From Helicoverpa zea (Eukaryota; Arthropoda; Insecta; Lepidoptera; Noctuidae): a stretch of 64,000 nucleotides of DNA. The notes beneath the pieces are model-generated. The model saw only the letters and a program-made list of their open reading frames with translations, made no database searches and was not told where the DNA came from. Location: contig NC_061456.1 in the NCBI RefSeq assembly GCF_022581195.2, positions 10,418,501-10,482,500 of the forward strand, written 5' to 3'. This document shows positions 24,521-35,343 of the stretch, in pieces (within the stretch, counting starts at the first letter, position 1; every line of letters starts with the position of its first letter). Both the position numbers and the translations under genes were made by a program.

Positions 24521-26689
24521 GTGTCCCTGTGTCCTTCAGCATCCTCCTGCCACTATTCAGACATTCTGGAGGATTACTTCGACAGGGATTTAAAAAGTAT
24601 ACCTTGGTCTATGGTGGGTGACATGAATGATGTTGATTCAATGGTGCAAACATTCAACTCATTTGTTATCCAATTGTTCGACCTCCACGCTCCCATTAGA
24701 TGTAAAACTTTTAGATCCCGTCCCACTCCATGGATCACTGATAACATCAGACTAATATCGAAACTGAGAGATGAGGCCAGGGACAAATTTCGTAAATCTA
24801 AGCTACCAGAACATAAGAGTAATTACCTAGACCTTAAGCATCTAGCCACCACGGCACTGGCTAATGAGAAGGCCGCTTATTTCGCTAGTAGTATTAATAA
24901 TAACATCAGGGACCCTAAATTATTATGGCGCAATTTAAAAGCAGATGTTTTGCCTGACCACAAACAAAGACTTCTACCGGAACACTTTGATAACCCTGAC
25001 GAAATCAATGCGGCTTTCCTAGACGTTCCCGGTGATTGTAGTCATAATGATTCGCAGTCATCTTTCTTTGAGTCGCACAGGTTTAGCGATGCTACTTTCA
25101 CTCTGACAACAACCAATTCCGAAGTAATCCTCAAGATAATTAGAAGCCTAGAGTCTAACGCACAGGGTGTCGATGGCATCAGTCTCGACATGATAAACCT
25201 CACTTTACCAACTACCTTGCAAGCCATCACAGACATCATAAATTGTTCAATAATCACACATACATTCCCTGAACTCTGGCGATGCGCTATTGTGCGACCG
25301 ATCCCTAAAATTAACAGTCCAACCAACACAAAGGACCTAAGGCCAATCAGTATACTGCCCTGCCTATCAAAGATCTTGGAACGCGTAGTGCACTCGCAGG
25401 TCATTGAATACCTTGAAGCAAATAACATTCTTCCTGACCTACAATCGGGCTTTAGGCAGGGCAGAGGTACTGCAACGGCTTTGGCCGACGTAGTGGGGAA
25501 TATTCTTGAGGCACGGGACAGGGGGGAGGGCACAATTTTGGCTCTGCTAGATTTCTCCCGCGCTTTTGATGCAATTAACACCACTCTACTTCTGTCAAAG
25601 TTAGCTTTTTATGGTTTTGATAAGAACACGGTAAAGTGGTTTAAAAGCTATCTTTCGGGCCGATCTCAATTTGTAGAGATGCAAAGAGAGGATGGGTCAA
25701 GAGTGTTATCCTCCCCCCTCAGCGTGTCCAGGGGCGTTCCCCAGGGATCGATTTTGGGGCCCTTGCTTTATATCCTATATAGCGCGGATATTGTAAAGTC
25801 TTTCGCCCATTGTAAATATCATATGTATGCTGACGACATCCAGCTGTATTTGTCGTTCAAGGTCAATGAAACATCTGAGGCAGTGCAGAAAATCAATGAG
25901 GATTTGCATAGGGTGGTTGTTTGGTCAGATTTGAATTCACTGGTCCTTAACCCGCTCAAATCGAAATTTATGGTTCTGGGCTCTAGAAACCAAGTACAAA
26001 CTATTGAGTCAGCTAACCCTGAGATAGTGATCATGGGAGAGAAAATCGAGAGGGTTAAGCAAGCATGCAATCTGGGCCTAATTATGGACCCGGAGCTGCG
26101 ATTTGAGGCACATATAACTAGAATGTTAGGAAATTGTTTCTATAGGCTAAAGGTATTATACGGAATACGGAAATATCTGAGCATTCCTTTGCGCAAACAA
26201 CTTGTCGACAGCCTCATCCTATCAAAGTTAAACTATTGTGATGTAGTGTATGGACCATGCCTTCTCTCTAGAACCGAGCGCGTTATCCAACGTATACAAA
26301 ATGCCTGTGTCCGCTTTTGTGTAAATATTCCACGTAGAAGTCATGTTACACCATACATAAATGAACTAAAACTATTAAAGATGGCTGCCAGGAGAAAGCT
26401 TCATTTAGCTAATTTGTTGTTTGGCACTGTTAGGACACAAACACCGGAATATCTTTTCAAAAAGCTGACCTGGAAACAAAGCCAGATAAAGCATGGTCTT
26501 CGCTCCATAGTGTGTCCGCTGACCGTTCCCATGCATCGCACTACGGCATTCAGAGGATGCTTCAAGTTTGCAGCCACGCGCTGCTGGAATGATCTCCCTC
26601 CCCCACTTCGATGCCTGAAAACAAAACATACATTTAAAACAAAACTTAAAAAGCTACTGTTACATGAACAAATTAGCCTTAATTTGTAA
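24521..26689 (+). CDS. LINE reverse transcriptase, N-terminally truncated, open frame
   Basis: An open frame of 722 codons with no internal stop. It carries the end of the linker region, then a full reverse-transcriptase domain (about residues 230-500) with LRPISILPCLSKILE, ALLDFSRAFDAI, GVPQGSILGP and the catalytic YADD at about residue 436. The C-terminal part (about 590-715) has the RIQNACVRFC and RCWNDLPPPLR motifs typical of the CR1/L2/Jockey group. The apurinic endonuclease that should precede it is missing. The frame has no true start: the first codon is GTG, and the few first bases lie in the flanking duplication. The element would therefore not produce a complete protein. Absence of stops suggests a fairly recent insertion. 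Confidence 0.85.
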   Translation: MSLCPSASSCHYSDILEDYFDRDLKSIPWSMVGDMNDVDSMVQTFNSFVIQLFDLHAPIRCKTFRSRPTPWITDNIRLISKLRDEARDKFRKSKLPEHKSNYLDLKHLATTALANEKAAYFASSINNNIRDPKLLWRNLKADVLPDHKQRLLPEHFDNPDEINAAFLDVPGDCSHNDSQSSFFESHRFSDATFTLTTTNSEVILKIIRSLESNAQGVDGISLDMINLTLPTTLQAITDIINCSIITHTFPELWRCAIVRPIPKINSPTNTKDLRPISILPCLSKILERVVHSQVIEYLEANNILPDLQSGFRQGRGTATALADVVGNILEARDRGEGTILALLDFSRAFDAINTTLLLSKLAFYGFDKNTVKWFKSYLSGRSQFVEMQREDGSRVLSSPLSVSRGVPQGSILGPLLYILYSADIVKSFAHCKYHMYADDIQLYLSFKVNETSEAVQKINEDLHRVVVWSDLNSLVLNPLKSKFMVLGSRNQVQTIESANPEIVIMGEKIERVKQACNLGLIMDPELRFEAHITRMLGNCFYRLKVLYGIRKYLSIPLRKQLVDSLILSKLNYCDVVYGPCLLSRTERVIQRIQNACVRFCVNIPRRSHVTPYINELKLLKMAARRKLHLANLLFGTVRTQTPEYLFKKLTWKQSQIKHGLRSIVCPLTVPMHRTTAFRGCFKFAATRCWNDLPPPLRCLKTKHTFKTKLKKLLLHEQISLNL

Positions 26690-27757
26690 TATTGCTTCAT
26701 ACCTCAGGGGTCATGGCACACATGCTCTGGTTTGGGGATCACTTCCTGCAGTGTGGGCTGCTTTTGAATCATCCTCCTCGGCACGGTGGAGCATCTGCTT
26801 CGGTCAACCCTTCTTCTTCATCTCTCTGTCATTTGTCCCATATTGTCGTCTGTAATTTAATTCAATCCTTTAATTTTCTAATTACAATTTATATTTAATT
26901 CATCTATGTGCAATGCTCAATGGTAAGTCAATTTCTAAGTTAGTAATTAGGTATGTCTCAGTCCGACTTCAACTTATCAAATAATTAATATCTATATATA
27001 TTTATAATTCCAGTAGTGACGTTCACAGGTATAAAAAATAAAATAATAATATCACTTACCGACGCCATCCTGGTAGCAGGAATACGATCGACCTACATAC
27101 TCACATTTAATACATCCTTTACACAAATTCATGTTCGATTCTTCTTTTCTCAACACTATACACATTTATACACTCGTCTACATGATATCTACATGAGGCA
27201 TTGCATAATAATTCTTGGTATGCCTCCGTCGCCATTACCTAATTCTCACACAAATTGTTTGTATATTGACTATTTGTGTTTGTGTAATGGTCGGCGGCAT
27301 AGACCACAGATAAAATATAATTTTGCGAAGCGCGAGTGTCACTTCCAGTCGCATTCGTTCGGAATGCTGCGTAACTAGGTAGTTATTTTTCTCTATTTAT
27401 ATTTAGTTTGTTTTTATAGTAGTATTTTATATCCATAAATATATATAACACTTTTTATATTTTATATATTTAGTTTAGCTTAAATGCACCGATTGACGTC
27501 ACATGTTAGTGCTGGCCATCGCTGAAAACCAGCGCAGCGACTCTGTCTCGCATAGGGTCGCTGCATAATGCTGAGCGAGGGCCATTTCGCGTGCTTGTGA
27601 CGCATATTCTTATTATTCTTGTGTTTTCTTTTTATTGATGTTTTTATTTTATTTTTGTGTTTTTTTTTTTTTTATGATTATGTATGCTACTGTTTGTGTT
27701 CGATATGCGTCATGAACGCGAATAAATGCTTTGATTTGATTTGATTTGATTTGATTC
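24525..27757 (+). mobile_element. 5'-truncated CR1/Jockey-group LINE
   Basis: Consists of a reverse-transcriptase reading frame (to 26689), about 1.07 kb of 3' UTR, an AATAAA at about 27720-27726, and a (TTTGA)n tail at about 27730-27757. The left edge abuts the target duplication of the small insertion at 24464-24508. The 5' UTR, ORF1 and endonuclease domain are absent. I found no clear target duplication for the LINE itself. Confidence 0.8.
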
Positions 27758-27759
27758 CA

Positions 27760-28435
27760 ATTTTAATCTTCTTTTATCTCTAAATTTTGTTTCTTCTTTA
27801 ACAATAGGTACGTAAACAAAAAGCTCCTAACAAAAATTAAATAAACATGTCATGTCTTTTATATCATTTTCTTTGTTTGATAATTACGATATAATAGTCG
27901 ATCCTTAATTCAGTAGTTCAGACCCACAAGAGCATTAGTAACTTCATACTCTGATTGCTAATCCCTCTGCGAAGCTATTAAGGTACAAACCACCTTGTTT
28001 AAAGTCTGATGAAGAAGGTTAAATTACAGTTGCTCAAATAAAGCCATTGTGGAATGGAAGAGATGCTTTAAACTGCCATTAATGATTTAAGTTTGATCAA
28101 GGAATATATCTTAATGTCATTGCACCTATGTGGGAGAGCCAGAACAAAAAAACCTGACCAATTTTGTAAATTAGCAATTTTCATCTCTTAAATAAATATA
28201 TCAGTTTGAAAGATTTCGAATAGGAAGACTCACTAAGAATCACTAAGGGCTGATTTTTCGATCATTATAATAAGCCCTAAAATACCTTGTTTAGTATGTT
28301 TAGTTAGGGTATTTAAATGAATATTTTTCTTGACGTACTAGTTTTTAGGTAAAGCGCCATCATTACGATAGTGGATGAACTAAATGATGCACTAGGTAGT
28401 CTGGAATGACAAATTGCCACAGATGTCGCTTTTGA
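27760..28435. other. Non-coding stretch
   Basis: AT-rich; nothing recognised. Confidence 0.4.
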
Positions 28436-28800
28436 TTGCATTTCGCCGTACTTCATCTGAGGGCACGGCAGTGCCCCAGCCAAGACTCGAGCAAAGCGGG
28501 CACGGCCGTACCATCTTTTCTCGAAGCGTTTCGCGGCTATTTCAGCCCCCTGTATCTTCCATGTGAACAAAGCTAGGAGTTTAGGTTTTCGATGACCAAG
28601 AGTAAGTATAAGAACAAGCTCAGTCTCAAAATTACAAGACATTTGAATAAATAGTTTACGAGTTATGAGCGATCAAAGTTACACCATTTTGTCACTGACT
28701 CACTCACTGACCGATCATCAAAAGTCTAAGGTACTTTTAGCAAACTTAGAACCTTCAAATTTGGCACCAAGATAGGTTATTAGCTACATATAAAGGGAAA
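28436..28800. repeat. Probable interspersed repeat of unknown type
   Basis: Contains ttcagccccctgtatcttcc and the tail segment gtcactgactcactcactga followed by caaatttggcaccaagatag. I remember such text as multi-copy in lepidopteran genomes. No second copy lies in this window, so the call rests on recall only. The overlapping minus-strand frame (28313-28642) has no domain. Confidence 0.35.
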
Positions 28801-29389
28801 ATTATAAAAACCTTAAAACTTAATAAAATAATTGGAAACAAATGTATATTTGCGGTTTTTCAAGAACATTGTGTATGAATTTTGACTGCATTGATAACTT
28901 TGTTATTTATTTATGTACAAAATGTTACTATTTGTTTTATTGTTACGTAGTAGTATATTGTTATTATGTATTAAATATACAACATATGAATAAAAAAGCT
29001 AGGTTTAAATGAAATGAATAATGATAAAATCTTTCATATTAATGCAGTGCGATAAACACTGCATGCTCGCTCGATAGATGGCGTTGTCCTGGTCTAAATC
29101 GCGCTATAGTTTCGTTACATAGCTTAGTATAAGTAGTACTTAAAAAAAAATCAAATAATTTCATGTGATAGCGTCACATGTCGCCTCTGAAATAAATCTC
29201 TTTTATTCTAAAAGATATTCGATTAAAAAATTCGACAATTTCGAAATTTTTTAGGTTAAAAAATATATTGTTTACGTGCTACTTTTGGTGTACATATTTA
29301 GTTTGTTATATATTTAGTTAGTTGCATGTAAGTTAATTTAATTTGTTATATCCTTAGAGAAGAAAGAGACCTACAAAAAATAAATTAGA
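28801..29389. other. Non-coding stretch
   Basis: AT-rich; nothing recognised. Confidence 0.4.
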
Positions 29390-30017
29390 TCCCACCAAAA
29401 ACATTAAATGTAATAAAAAGCCAATCCTCTACGCAATTCCTCCACCGTAAAAAGTTTTGAGATCGCATAGAAGCCAAGTCCTGTTCTACTTTATTTGTAA
29501 TAATAAATCAATATTTTGTGACTATATCAATAGTTTTGTTCACATCACAATAATACTGTCTTGGCCATGAGCACAAGTTAAAAGTCGCTCCTTGTAATAA
29601 TGTGTAAATACCATTGAATTGATAAATTCTATATGGACATGATTGGAATTTGAGATCACCATGGACTAAACATGTGCCATAGTACATGTGCAGTTCATTG
29701 ATGTTTGATGATACTGACTGTCGGTCATTTAGTAACAATTGAATAAACTAAAAGTATTTAATTCTGTGATATTAAACTTCATGTTTGACTTTCACCTCTC
29801 CAAGATATGCTGTATTATATTTGTTGTTTATTGTGCTCATGACCAAGTCAATATTATTGTAATGTGAACAAAACTATTGATATAGTCACAAAATATTGAT
29901 TTATTATTACAAATAAAGTAGAACAGGACTTGGCTTCTATGCGATCTCAAAACTTTTTACGGTGGAGGAATTGCGTAGAGGATTGGCTTTTTATTACATT
30001 TAATGTTTTTGGTGGGA
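29390..30017. mobile_element. 628-bp foldback element with 187-bp inverted arms
   Basis: The left arm 29390-29576 starts TCCCACCAAAAACATTAAAT. The right arm 29831-30017 is its complement. By eye the outer 156 bp or so are identical and only four mismatches occur near the inner end (about 98% identity). The 254-bp centre holds no recognised gene. A clean target duplication is not obvious: the flanks are attaga on the left and tacatt on the right. The short frames on either strand follow from the palindrome. Confidence 0.85.
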
Positions 30018-30505
30018 TACATTCTACTGAAGGTTTTTTAATAAAACAATTGATATCTAGAAAATATTTAAGTATTACTTTCGAATGTTAGGTCGATAAA
30101 AATATTATTTATACGATCTTCAGGTTTGAAAATAAAACAATATTTTAATGGACATTTAAATAGCATGCTATTAACCTTTTGACAAACAGAGACTAATTAC
30201 TAAATTAAGAAAATCTAATCCTTATACCATTTATATTTAATAACAAAATAAACACTTTAGTAATCTCAAGTTTACTAATTAAGTTTTTAAGCCTTCTGAA
30301 ACACGAAAGCTTATAATCACAAAACAAATATTTGACATTTGCATTCACTGTAAATAAACTTAGAACTTTACTGTGAAAACGTCTCATTTAGCTAGCGTAT
30401 TAATTATTGTTCCTTTTATTAAAGCATTTTGTTGAAAGCAAAGATATTTTAACACGAGTTTAAATAACACTTCTGTTGAAAGTTTTTAATTAAAACTTAC
30501 AGAGT
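30018..30505. other. Non-coding stretch
   Basis: AT-rich; nothing recognised. Confidence 0.4.
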
Positions 30506-30715
30506 GCACACTGCAAACTTTTAGTCGTCCGACAGTCTGTTTGGACTCATAAATTAGTATGGAAATGAATGGTAGTACGCATATAACAACTATCAGGTAT
30601 TCGGCCGGTGCCTATCTGACCGACTGAGAACTTAGATAGGAATCAAGATGTTCTTAAGAAAAAAATTGCCATCCATTGAGTCAACTGTTGGCCGACTGTT
30701 TAGTCTACAGTGTGC
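30506..30715. mobile_element. 210-bp MITE-like repeat, same family as 11292-11727
   Basis: The ends are imperfect inverted repeats: gcacactgcaaactttt on the left, ctgtttagtctacagtgtgc on the right. The internal segments atggtagtacg.ataacaac and tcaggtatt.g.ccggt are shared with 11300-11400, and gtcaactgt.ggcc.actgtttagtctacag with 11690-11720. A small hairpin (cccgcagta...tactgcggg) follows at about 30720-30745. Confidence 0.65.
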
Positions 30716-30749
30716 AAGAGCCCGCAGTAAAGATACTGCGGGTACTCTT

Positions 30750-31120
30750 AAATTGAACAAAGAATGACATAGCCGAGTTACCGAACTATTAATGTATTAT
30801 TTGTAGATTCAAACTCATTTTGAATGGCATTGAGGACAATTTTTTTTTCGACTTCATGCACTAGTTTTTATCAATGTATCATTTGCTTCGATAGTAACCA
30901 ATTAAGTATCTTATAGATCGATAAATGTGTCCTGTGTTTGAACGTACATTTTCATTAATATTAGCATCTCGGTCATAATCTTTACCTTCATAAAATTACC
31001 TTTGTCTAATACTTTACCTCTGTACCCAGGCTCATTTTATTTACTCACTCACATCAGTATGACTTACTACCTACGTTTGTATGTTTTGACGAATAACCAA
31101 CCTAACCTTCCTCAAGATTA
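30750..31120. other. Non-coding stretch
   Basis: AT-rich; nothing recognised. Confidence 0.4.
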
Positions 31121-31127
31121 ATTGGCA

Positions 31128-31440
31128 TAATACAAGGAGAACAAAATGACTAGCGGAGGTTCCATAACGAAAAATCACCTAAGAAGTAGCGCGCCAAAAT
31201 GTGAATCTGCGGGAGACGAGGAACGTTACTCTTTTCGACCCGATAATTTTTTGTAATGCAAAAATCGTTGAAAGATGTTTAAAAGAACCCGAACGCTTCA
31301 TTAGCTCAGTCGTAACTGATAGTTTTGTTCATGCCCACCGTACGTAGGTATTTGACCTAGAAGAAACCGCCTGACCTACCTGTATTATGGCATCTCCGCT
31401 CATCTTTCTTTACTCTGTAACTCACAAGACTTTTCACGGC
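31128..31440. repeat. Interspersed repeat, family B (shared with 51610-52025)
   Basis: Shares ggagaacaaaat, aagtagcgcgccaaaa, cgaggaac, ttttttgtaat, aaaatcgttga and cctgacctac.tg..ttatggcatct, in the same order, with the copy at 51610. Non-coding and of unknown class. Confidence 0.65.
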
Positions 31441-31444
31441 CAAC

Positions 31445-32005
31445 CTTATCATGAAAAAAGGTTTTTTGTTTTTCCTCTGCCTTCATTATGTGTGGCCAGT
31501 GTGAATTGTTATGATACCGTCATTCGCGAGAGAATACAACCTTTTTAGGTCTTCAGAGAAATGTTTAATTAAAGTTGTCTTTTCTTCTTTGTTACGTTTC
31601 TCTTTTCTTTTTTCTTATTATAAAAGGGACAATGACATTTGTGTTGAGATTACGAAATGCAGAACTTGAATTTTTAAATTAAGTTTCGGAGTGTGTTGAA
31701 GTTAAAAGAAAAAAAAAAATGTATAAGTAGGTCTATATGTTATCAAGGAATGTTCATTTTGTGCAGATTTAGCAACAAAGACACATAGCTCTCTAGAAGC
31801 ATCTATCATTTATATCCTGACACGTAGGAAGAGATACCTACTAGAAATACAAACTAATCTAAACCATAGTATATATCGAGTCCATGAGCTTTTAAAATTA
31901 AAATGGTTTAACCGAAGGGATAGCCTGATAATAATGAAAAACCACATATAAATTACTAATGATGATTTGGTTATATTTTTAACTAGCTTTAACAGCGTCT
32001 CATAA
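31445..32005. other. Non-coding stretch
   Basis: Nothing recognised. Confidence 0.4.
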
Positions 32006-32008
32006 GCT

Positions 32009-32258
32009 GGGTACTCACTTAGCAGTGTAGCACGTAATGTGTCAGATACGGTATCAACCTGCAAGTGGGTACGGCTCGTCCACGGACCTCACGAGCACAC
32101 TGCGAGCCGCCTTTGTGTTCGCAGTGAAACCGCCACTCGGCGGATCACTGCGAGCTTACAGCGCTCCACGCGCGAGCGGGTCGCAGCGGGCTCGTGCCTA
32201 CGTACTCACTTGATACCGTATCTGATACGTTACGTGCTACACTGCTAAGTGAGTACCC
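32009..32258. mobile_element. 250-bp MITE with 49-bp inverted ends
   Basis: Arms of 49 bp start GGGTACTCACTTAGCAGTGT; the left is 32009-32057 and the right 32210-32258, with two mismatches. The interior is GC-rich (gagccgcctttgtgttcgca, gcgagcgggtcgcagcgggc). Flanking bases (gct / atc) do not form an evident target duplication. The frames across it are artefacts. Confidence 0.8.
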
Positions 32259-32610
32259 ATCTGTAGAAACTACTTCACGGATCCAAATAAAAAAGTAAAT
32301 AAGCATTCCAAAGTAAAGAAGGGACGTGTGATCGCTTCGCCGCACCCCAACGAACTGATGGAAATTCATAGGAGGGTGGCGCGCAATGCACTGTAAAGTA
32401 CCTGCCTATATGCATTATGTATAGGTAGGGTGCAATCTAGAACTCGCGCTTTGTATGTATGTATATAGTCCCCAGGCCGGCGAACAATTTTTTTTTGATA
32501 CATATACATTTAAGACTTTGTGACTGCCTTCCTTACGATGAGTTTGACAAAGTTTTCGAATGCGCAAATTTTGGTGTCGCTGCGTTTTTTAATGCTTGAC
32601 TCCTGGAATT

Positions 32611-32814
32611 GTCGATATGACGTCACTATGACTCTTCGTACATACCTGTTTCATTTTTTGAGATTCGTTTAATAAAGTTAACTAGAAAATGGTGGTCAAC
32701 TTGTCCGATAAAGATCGTGCTGCGTTTGGAGTGTCCACCATCCTGAAAATGTCGATATGACGTCACTATGACTCTTCGTACATACCTGTTTCATTTTTTG
32801 AGATTTGTTTAATA
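32611..32814 (+). repeat. Pair of 64-bp direct repeats, 140 bp apart
   Basis: gtcgatatgacgtcactatg and the following 44 bases occur at 32611-32674 and again at 32751-32814 with one mismatch (agattcg / agatttg). This implies an internal duplication of 140 bp or two insertions of one unit. Confidence 0.85.
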
Positions 32815-33135
32815 CCTTATTTGTACCTTATTTGTTCCTTGTTTGTATATTATCTTTAGCAGTCGTACGGGTAGAAGCTAGTCGCTCCATGTAAAACAAT
32901 GGTACTAAGCTGCATCTCACATTACTGGAAGTCGATTGTTAACTCCAAGATTGTTGTGAAAAAGCAAGGCCGATAGAATTATTATTATCTGAAAAAATAT
33001 TTTTTATATATTTTTTTTAATTGGATATTTACTGTAATAATTAATATATACAACCTTAAATTAAACAAAACTACAAATAACACACTTTAATAAAAAAACA
33101 ACATATATTTTATTCAGGAATATAATAGTGAATTT

Positions 33136-33330
33136 AGCAAGTAGACTGGGGGGGGGGCGGACGTCCGAAGCGTAGCTCCCTCCCCAAGCTACTGACGAGT
33201 AAAATCGTCGACGGCTGCAGCGTGGCTGCATCTACCTACATACCATTTGTAAGTAGGTTCTATAGCCATTTAGGCGGTACAGCGCATGCGTGGTGCAATA
33301 AAACTACAATTAAAGATAGGTAGGTTATTG
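33136..33330 (+). repeat. Left copy of about 200-bp direct repeat bracketing the LINE
   Basis: Begins caagtagactggggggg and runs through gtagctccctccccaagcta, ctgcatctacctacatacca and cagcgcatgcgtggtgcaa. A second copy in the same orientation lies at 39667-39860. Family unknown. Confidence 0.75.
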
Positions 33331-33381
33331 AATTGCATATTGCATCTTGAATATTTTTTCTCCTTTTTAAAATTATTATAA

Positions 33382-33545
33382 ACTAGCTGATCCCGCGAAC
33401 TACGTATGCTTAAACCTTCGTTGGACCTCTATAAACATTTTAAAACCTAAATATGGCTTATTTAGGTTTTAAAATGTTCGGTCGGTCCAGCCATTCTCGA
33501 GTTTTAGTCAGACTAACGAATGGCAATTCATTTTTGTATATCAGG
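33382..33545 (-). mobile_element. Helitron-like fragment containing a perfect hairpin
   Basis: Starts actagctgatcccgcgaact, the reversed 3' end of the Lep1-type family. Within it, 33434-33453 is perfectly complementary to 33459-33478 around the 5-nt loop tggct. Confidence 0.55.
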
Positions 33546-33969
33546 TGTATCTTACCTTATCACATTAAATTAAATAAGTTAATATACTGGTTGATATATC
33601 TCGATTAGCACAAAGAACAAATTAAAATATGCAAAAATAAAAATATACATTTTTCAAACAAAGTAAATAGAATAAAAATGTGCGTTAATTAGAAAACCAT
33701 ATAAGAGTCAGTCATTACAAACAACGGAAATTCTCCCTTGACAACTGATAGCTGTCAACTGGTCATAACATTCAATAGTAAGTACTAACTTTATCTCTGT
33801 GTTTCTCGCCACAGAGTGTCTTTGGTTAGCACGTGTGCCTAGAATTTTCAGCTGTTTTAAGTGTTTTGGTGAACTTTTGTGACTTAGTTTTGTGTTTGTG
33901 TGTTGTCTTTTTGTTTGTTACCAGTGGTGTGTTGTTATTTCGGTAACTAACCAGTTTTTTACAAGCATA

Positions 33970-35343
33970 ATGGATCAAAATAAACCCCCCGATCCCGATC
34001 CTCCCGACATCTCTGCATATGCTCCACTTTCCCCCAACTATCCGCTTTCCCAACTCGCTGATGTTGCTTGCAGCATCGCGGACTCCCAGACCCTATCAAC
34101 CTCGAATACCAGGAAACGCTCCGGAGATGATGCCAACATTGGCGTGTCAACCCCGCCATCAAAACAACAAAGAAACCTAGTTGGCCGCAGCAGGTACTCT
34201 GCTACTGATAAGGCACCTTTTATCGTTCATGTCTCTCGATTGGAGCCCCAGCCTAACGCCGGTACCTCTCTACACCCTGTTACTTTCGGAATATTCCTAC
34301 AAAAACATAACATTACCAATGTTGTCCGTGATGGTGTTAAAAAAGTTGGTAGGAACCGTGTGTCTGTAGAGTTTAAATCCCCTCAGGATGCAAACTCATT
34401 TATTATCAACAGCATTTTACATAAGAACTGCTATGTTGCCTCTATCCCCACTTTTAATATAACTAGGATGGGTGTTGTGACTGGTGTTCCCACAGATTTA
34501 AATGAAGAGGAAGCCCAAAAATACTTGCAGGTCCCTTCAGGTTGTGGTGAAATCCTGAAAGTTCGTCGCATAAGCAGGAAAGTAGTTATTGATGGAGTGA
34601 CTGTATTCAAGGCAACAGAGACATGTGTACTTACCTTTGATGGCCAAGTATTACCTCAAAGAGTATTTTGTTGTTACACCTCCCTTCCGGTTCAGCAATA
34701 TGTTTATCCCACCATCCAGTGCCGTAAGTGCTGCAGGTTTGGTCATGTGGAACTAGTGTGTCGGTCCAAGCCTCGCTGCAGTAAGTGCGGCCATGATCAC
34801 CCTGGTGATGGTTGCAGCACTTCTGAGGCGGAGGCATTCTGTGTGCTCTGCTCGGGGAATCATTTTGCAAATAGCAAATCATGCCCCGAGTTGGGTAGAC
34901 AGAAGGCCATTAAGACGGTTATGGCTGAGAAGTCCCTTTCATATGCTGAAGCTAGCAAATCTGTCCCACTTACTTCTCGCAATTATGCTAATGCTGCAAA
35001 AGCTATTCCCGTCCCCACTCAGTCATACCGCAAAACTGTTTTCCTTAAGCCAAAGACCCATGCCCCTCTATCTCCCTCTTATGATAAAGCTGCCCATCAG
35101 CAGATTATTAACTCCCCTGCACCTTCACAGCCTGATGGCTGCGCTCTGAATAACCCATTCATTGATAGTAATGTTTCCTCAATAATAGATATACTTATTA
35201 AACTTCTTTCTACAATTCTATCCACCAATAATACCCAATTACCGTCCAACGTTGCCTACCAACTAACTAACCTTTTATCAAATATTAGAAATGGCGCCTC
35301 GCCAAGTATTCCTTCAATGGAATGTGAGGAGCGTGTGGCATAA
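33970..35343 (+). CDS. LINE ORF1 protein with three zinc knuckles
   Basis: A 457-residue protein starting at the first ATG (MDQNKPPDPDPPD). The frame is open further upstream but without an ATG. It is a nucleic-acid-binding protein of the element's ribonucleoprotein particle. Three knuckles are visible: C251-x2-C254-x4-H259-x4-C264, C270-x2-C273-x3-H277-x4-C282, and C291-x2-C294-x3-H298-x6-C305. The N-terminal about 70 residues are proline-, serine- and threonine-rich; the tail is also low-complexity. It overlaps ORF2 by 53 nt in a different frame, so ORF2 translation probably depends on re-initiation or frame change. Confidence 0.85.
   Translation: MDQNKPPDPDPPDISAYAPLSPNYPLSQLADVACSIADSQTLSTSNTRKRSGDDANIGVSTPPSKQQRNLVGRSRYSATDKAPFIVHVSRLEPQPNAGTSLHPVTFGIFLQKHNITNVVRDGVKKVGRNRVSVEFKSPQDANSFIINSILHKNCYVASIPTFNITRMGVVTGVPTDLNEEEAQKYLQVPSGCGEILKVRRISRKVVIDGVTVFKATETCVLTFDGQVLPQRVFCCYTSLPVQQYVYPTIQCRKCCRFGHVELVCRSKPRCSKCGHDHPGDGCSTSEAEAFCVLCSGNHFANSKSCPELGRQKAIKTVMAEKSLSYAEASKSVPLTSRNYANAAKAIPVPTQSYRKTVFLKPKTHAPLSPSYDKAAHQQIINSPAPSQPDGCALNNPFIDSNVSSIIDILIKLLSTILSTNNTQLPSNVAYQLTNLLSNIRNGASPSIPSMECEERVA

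Noticed and set aside
25042..25584. 180-codon minus-strand frame
   Set aside because: Antisense shadow of the reverse-transcriptase domain.
27016..27378. 120-codon frame after the truncated LINE
   Set aside because: Lies in the element's 3' UTR and shows no recognisable domain.
28313..28642. 109-codon minus-strand frame
   Set aside because: Overlaps a probable repeat, has no domain and no splice or promoter context.
33892..33969. N-terminal extension of LINE ORF1
   Set aside because: The frame is open but begins at GTG; the first ATG is at 33970 and the upstream residues look like untranslated sequence.
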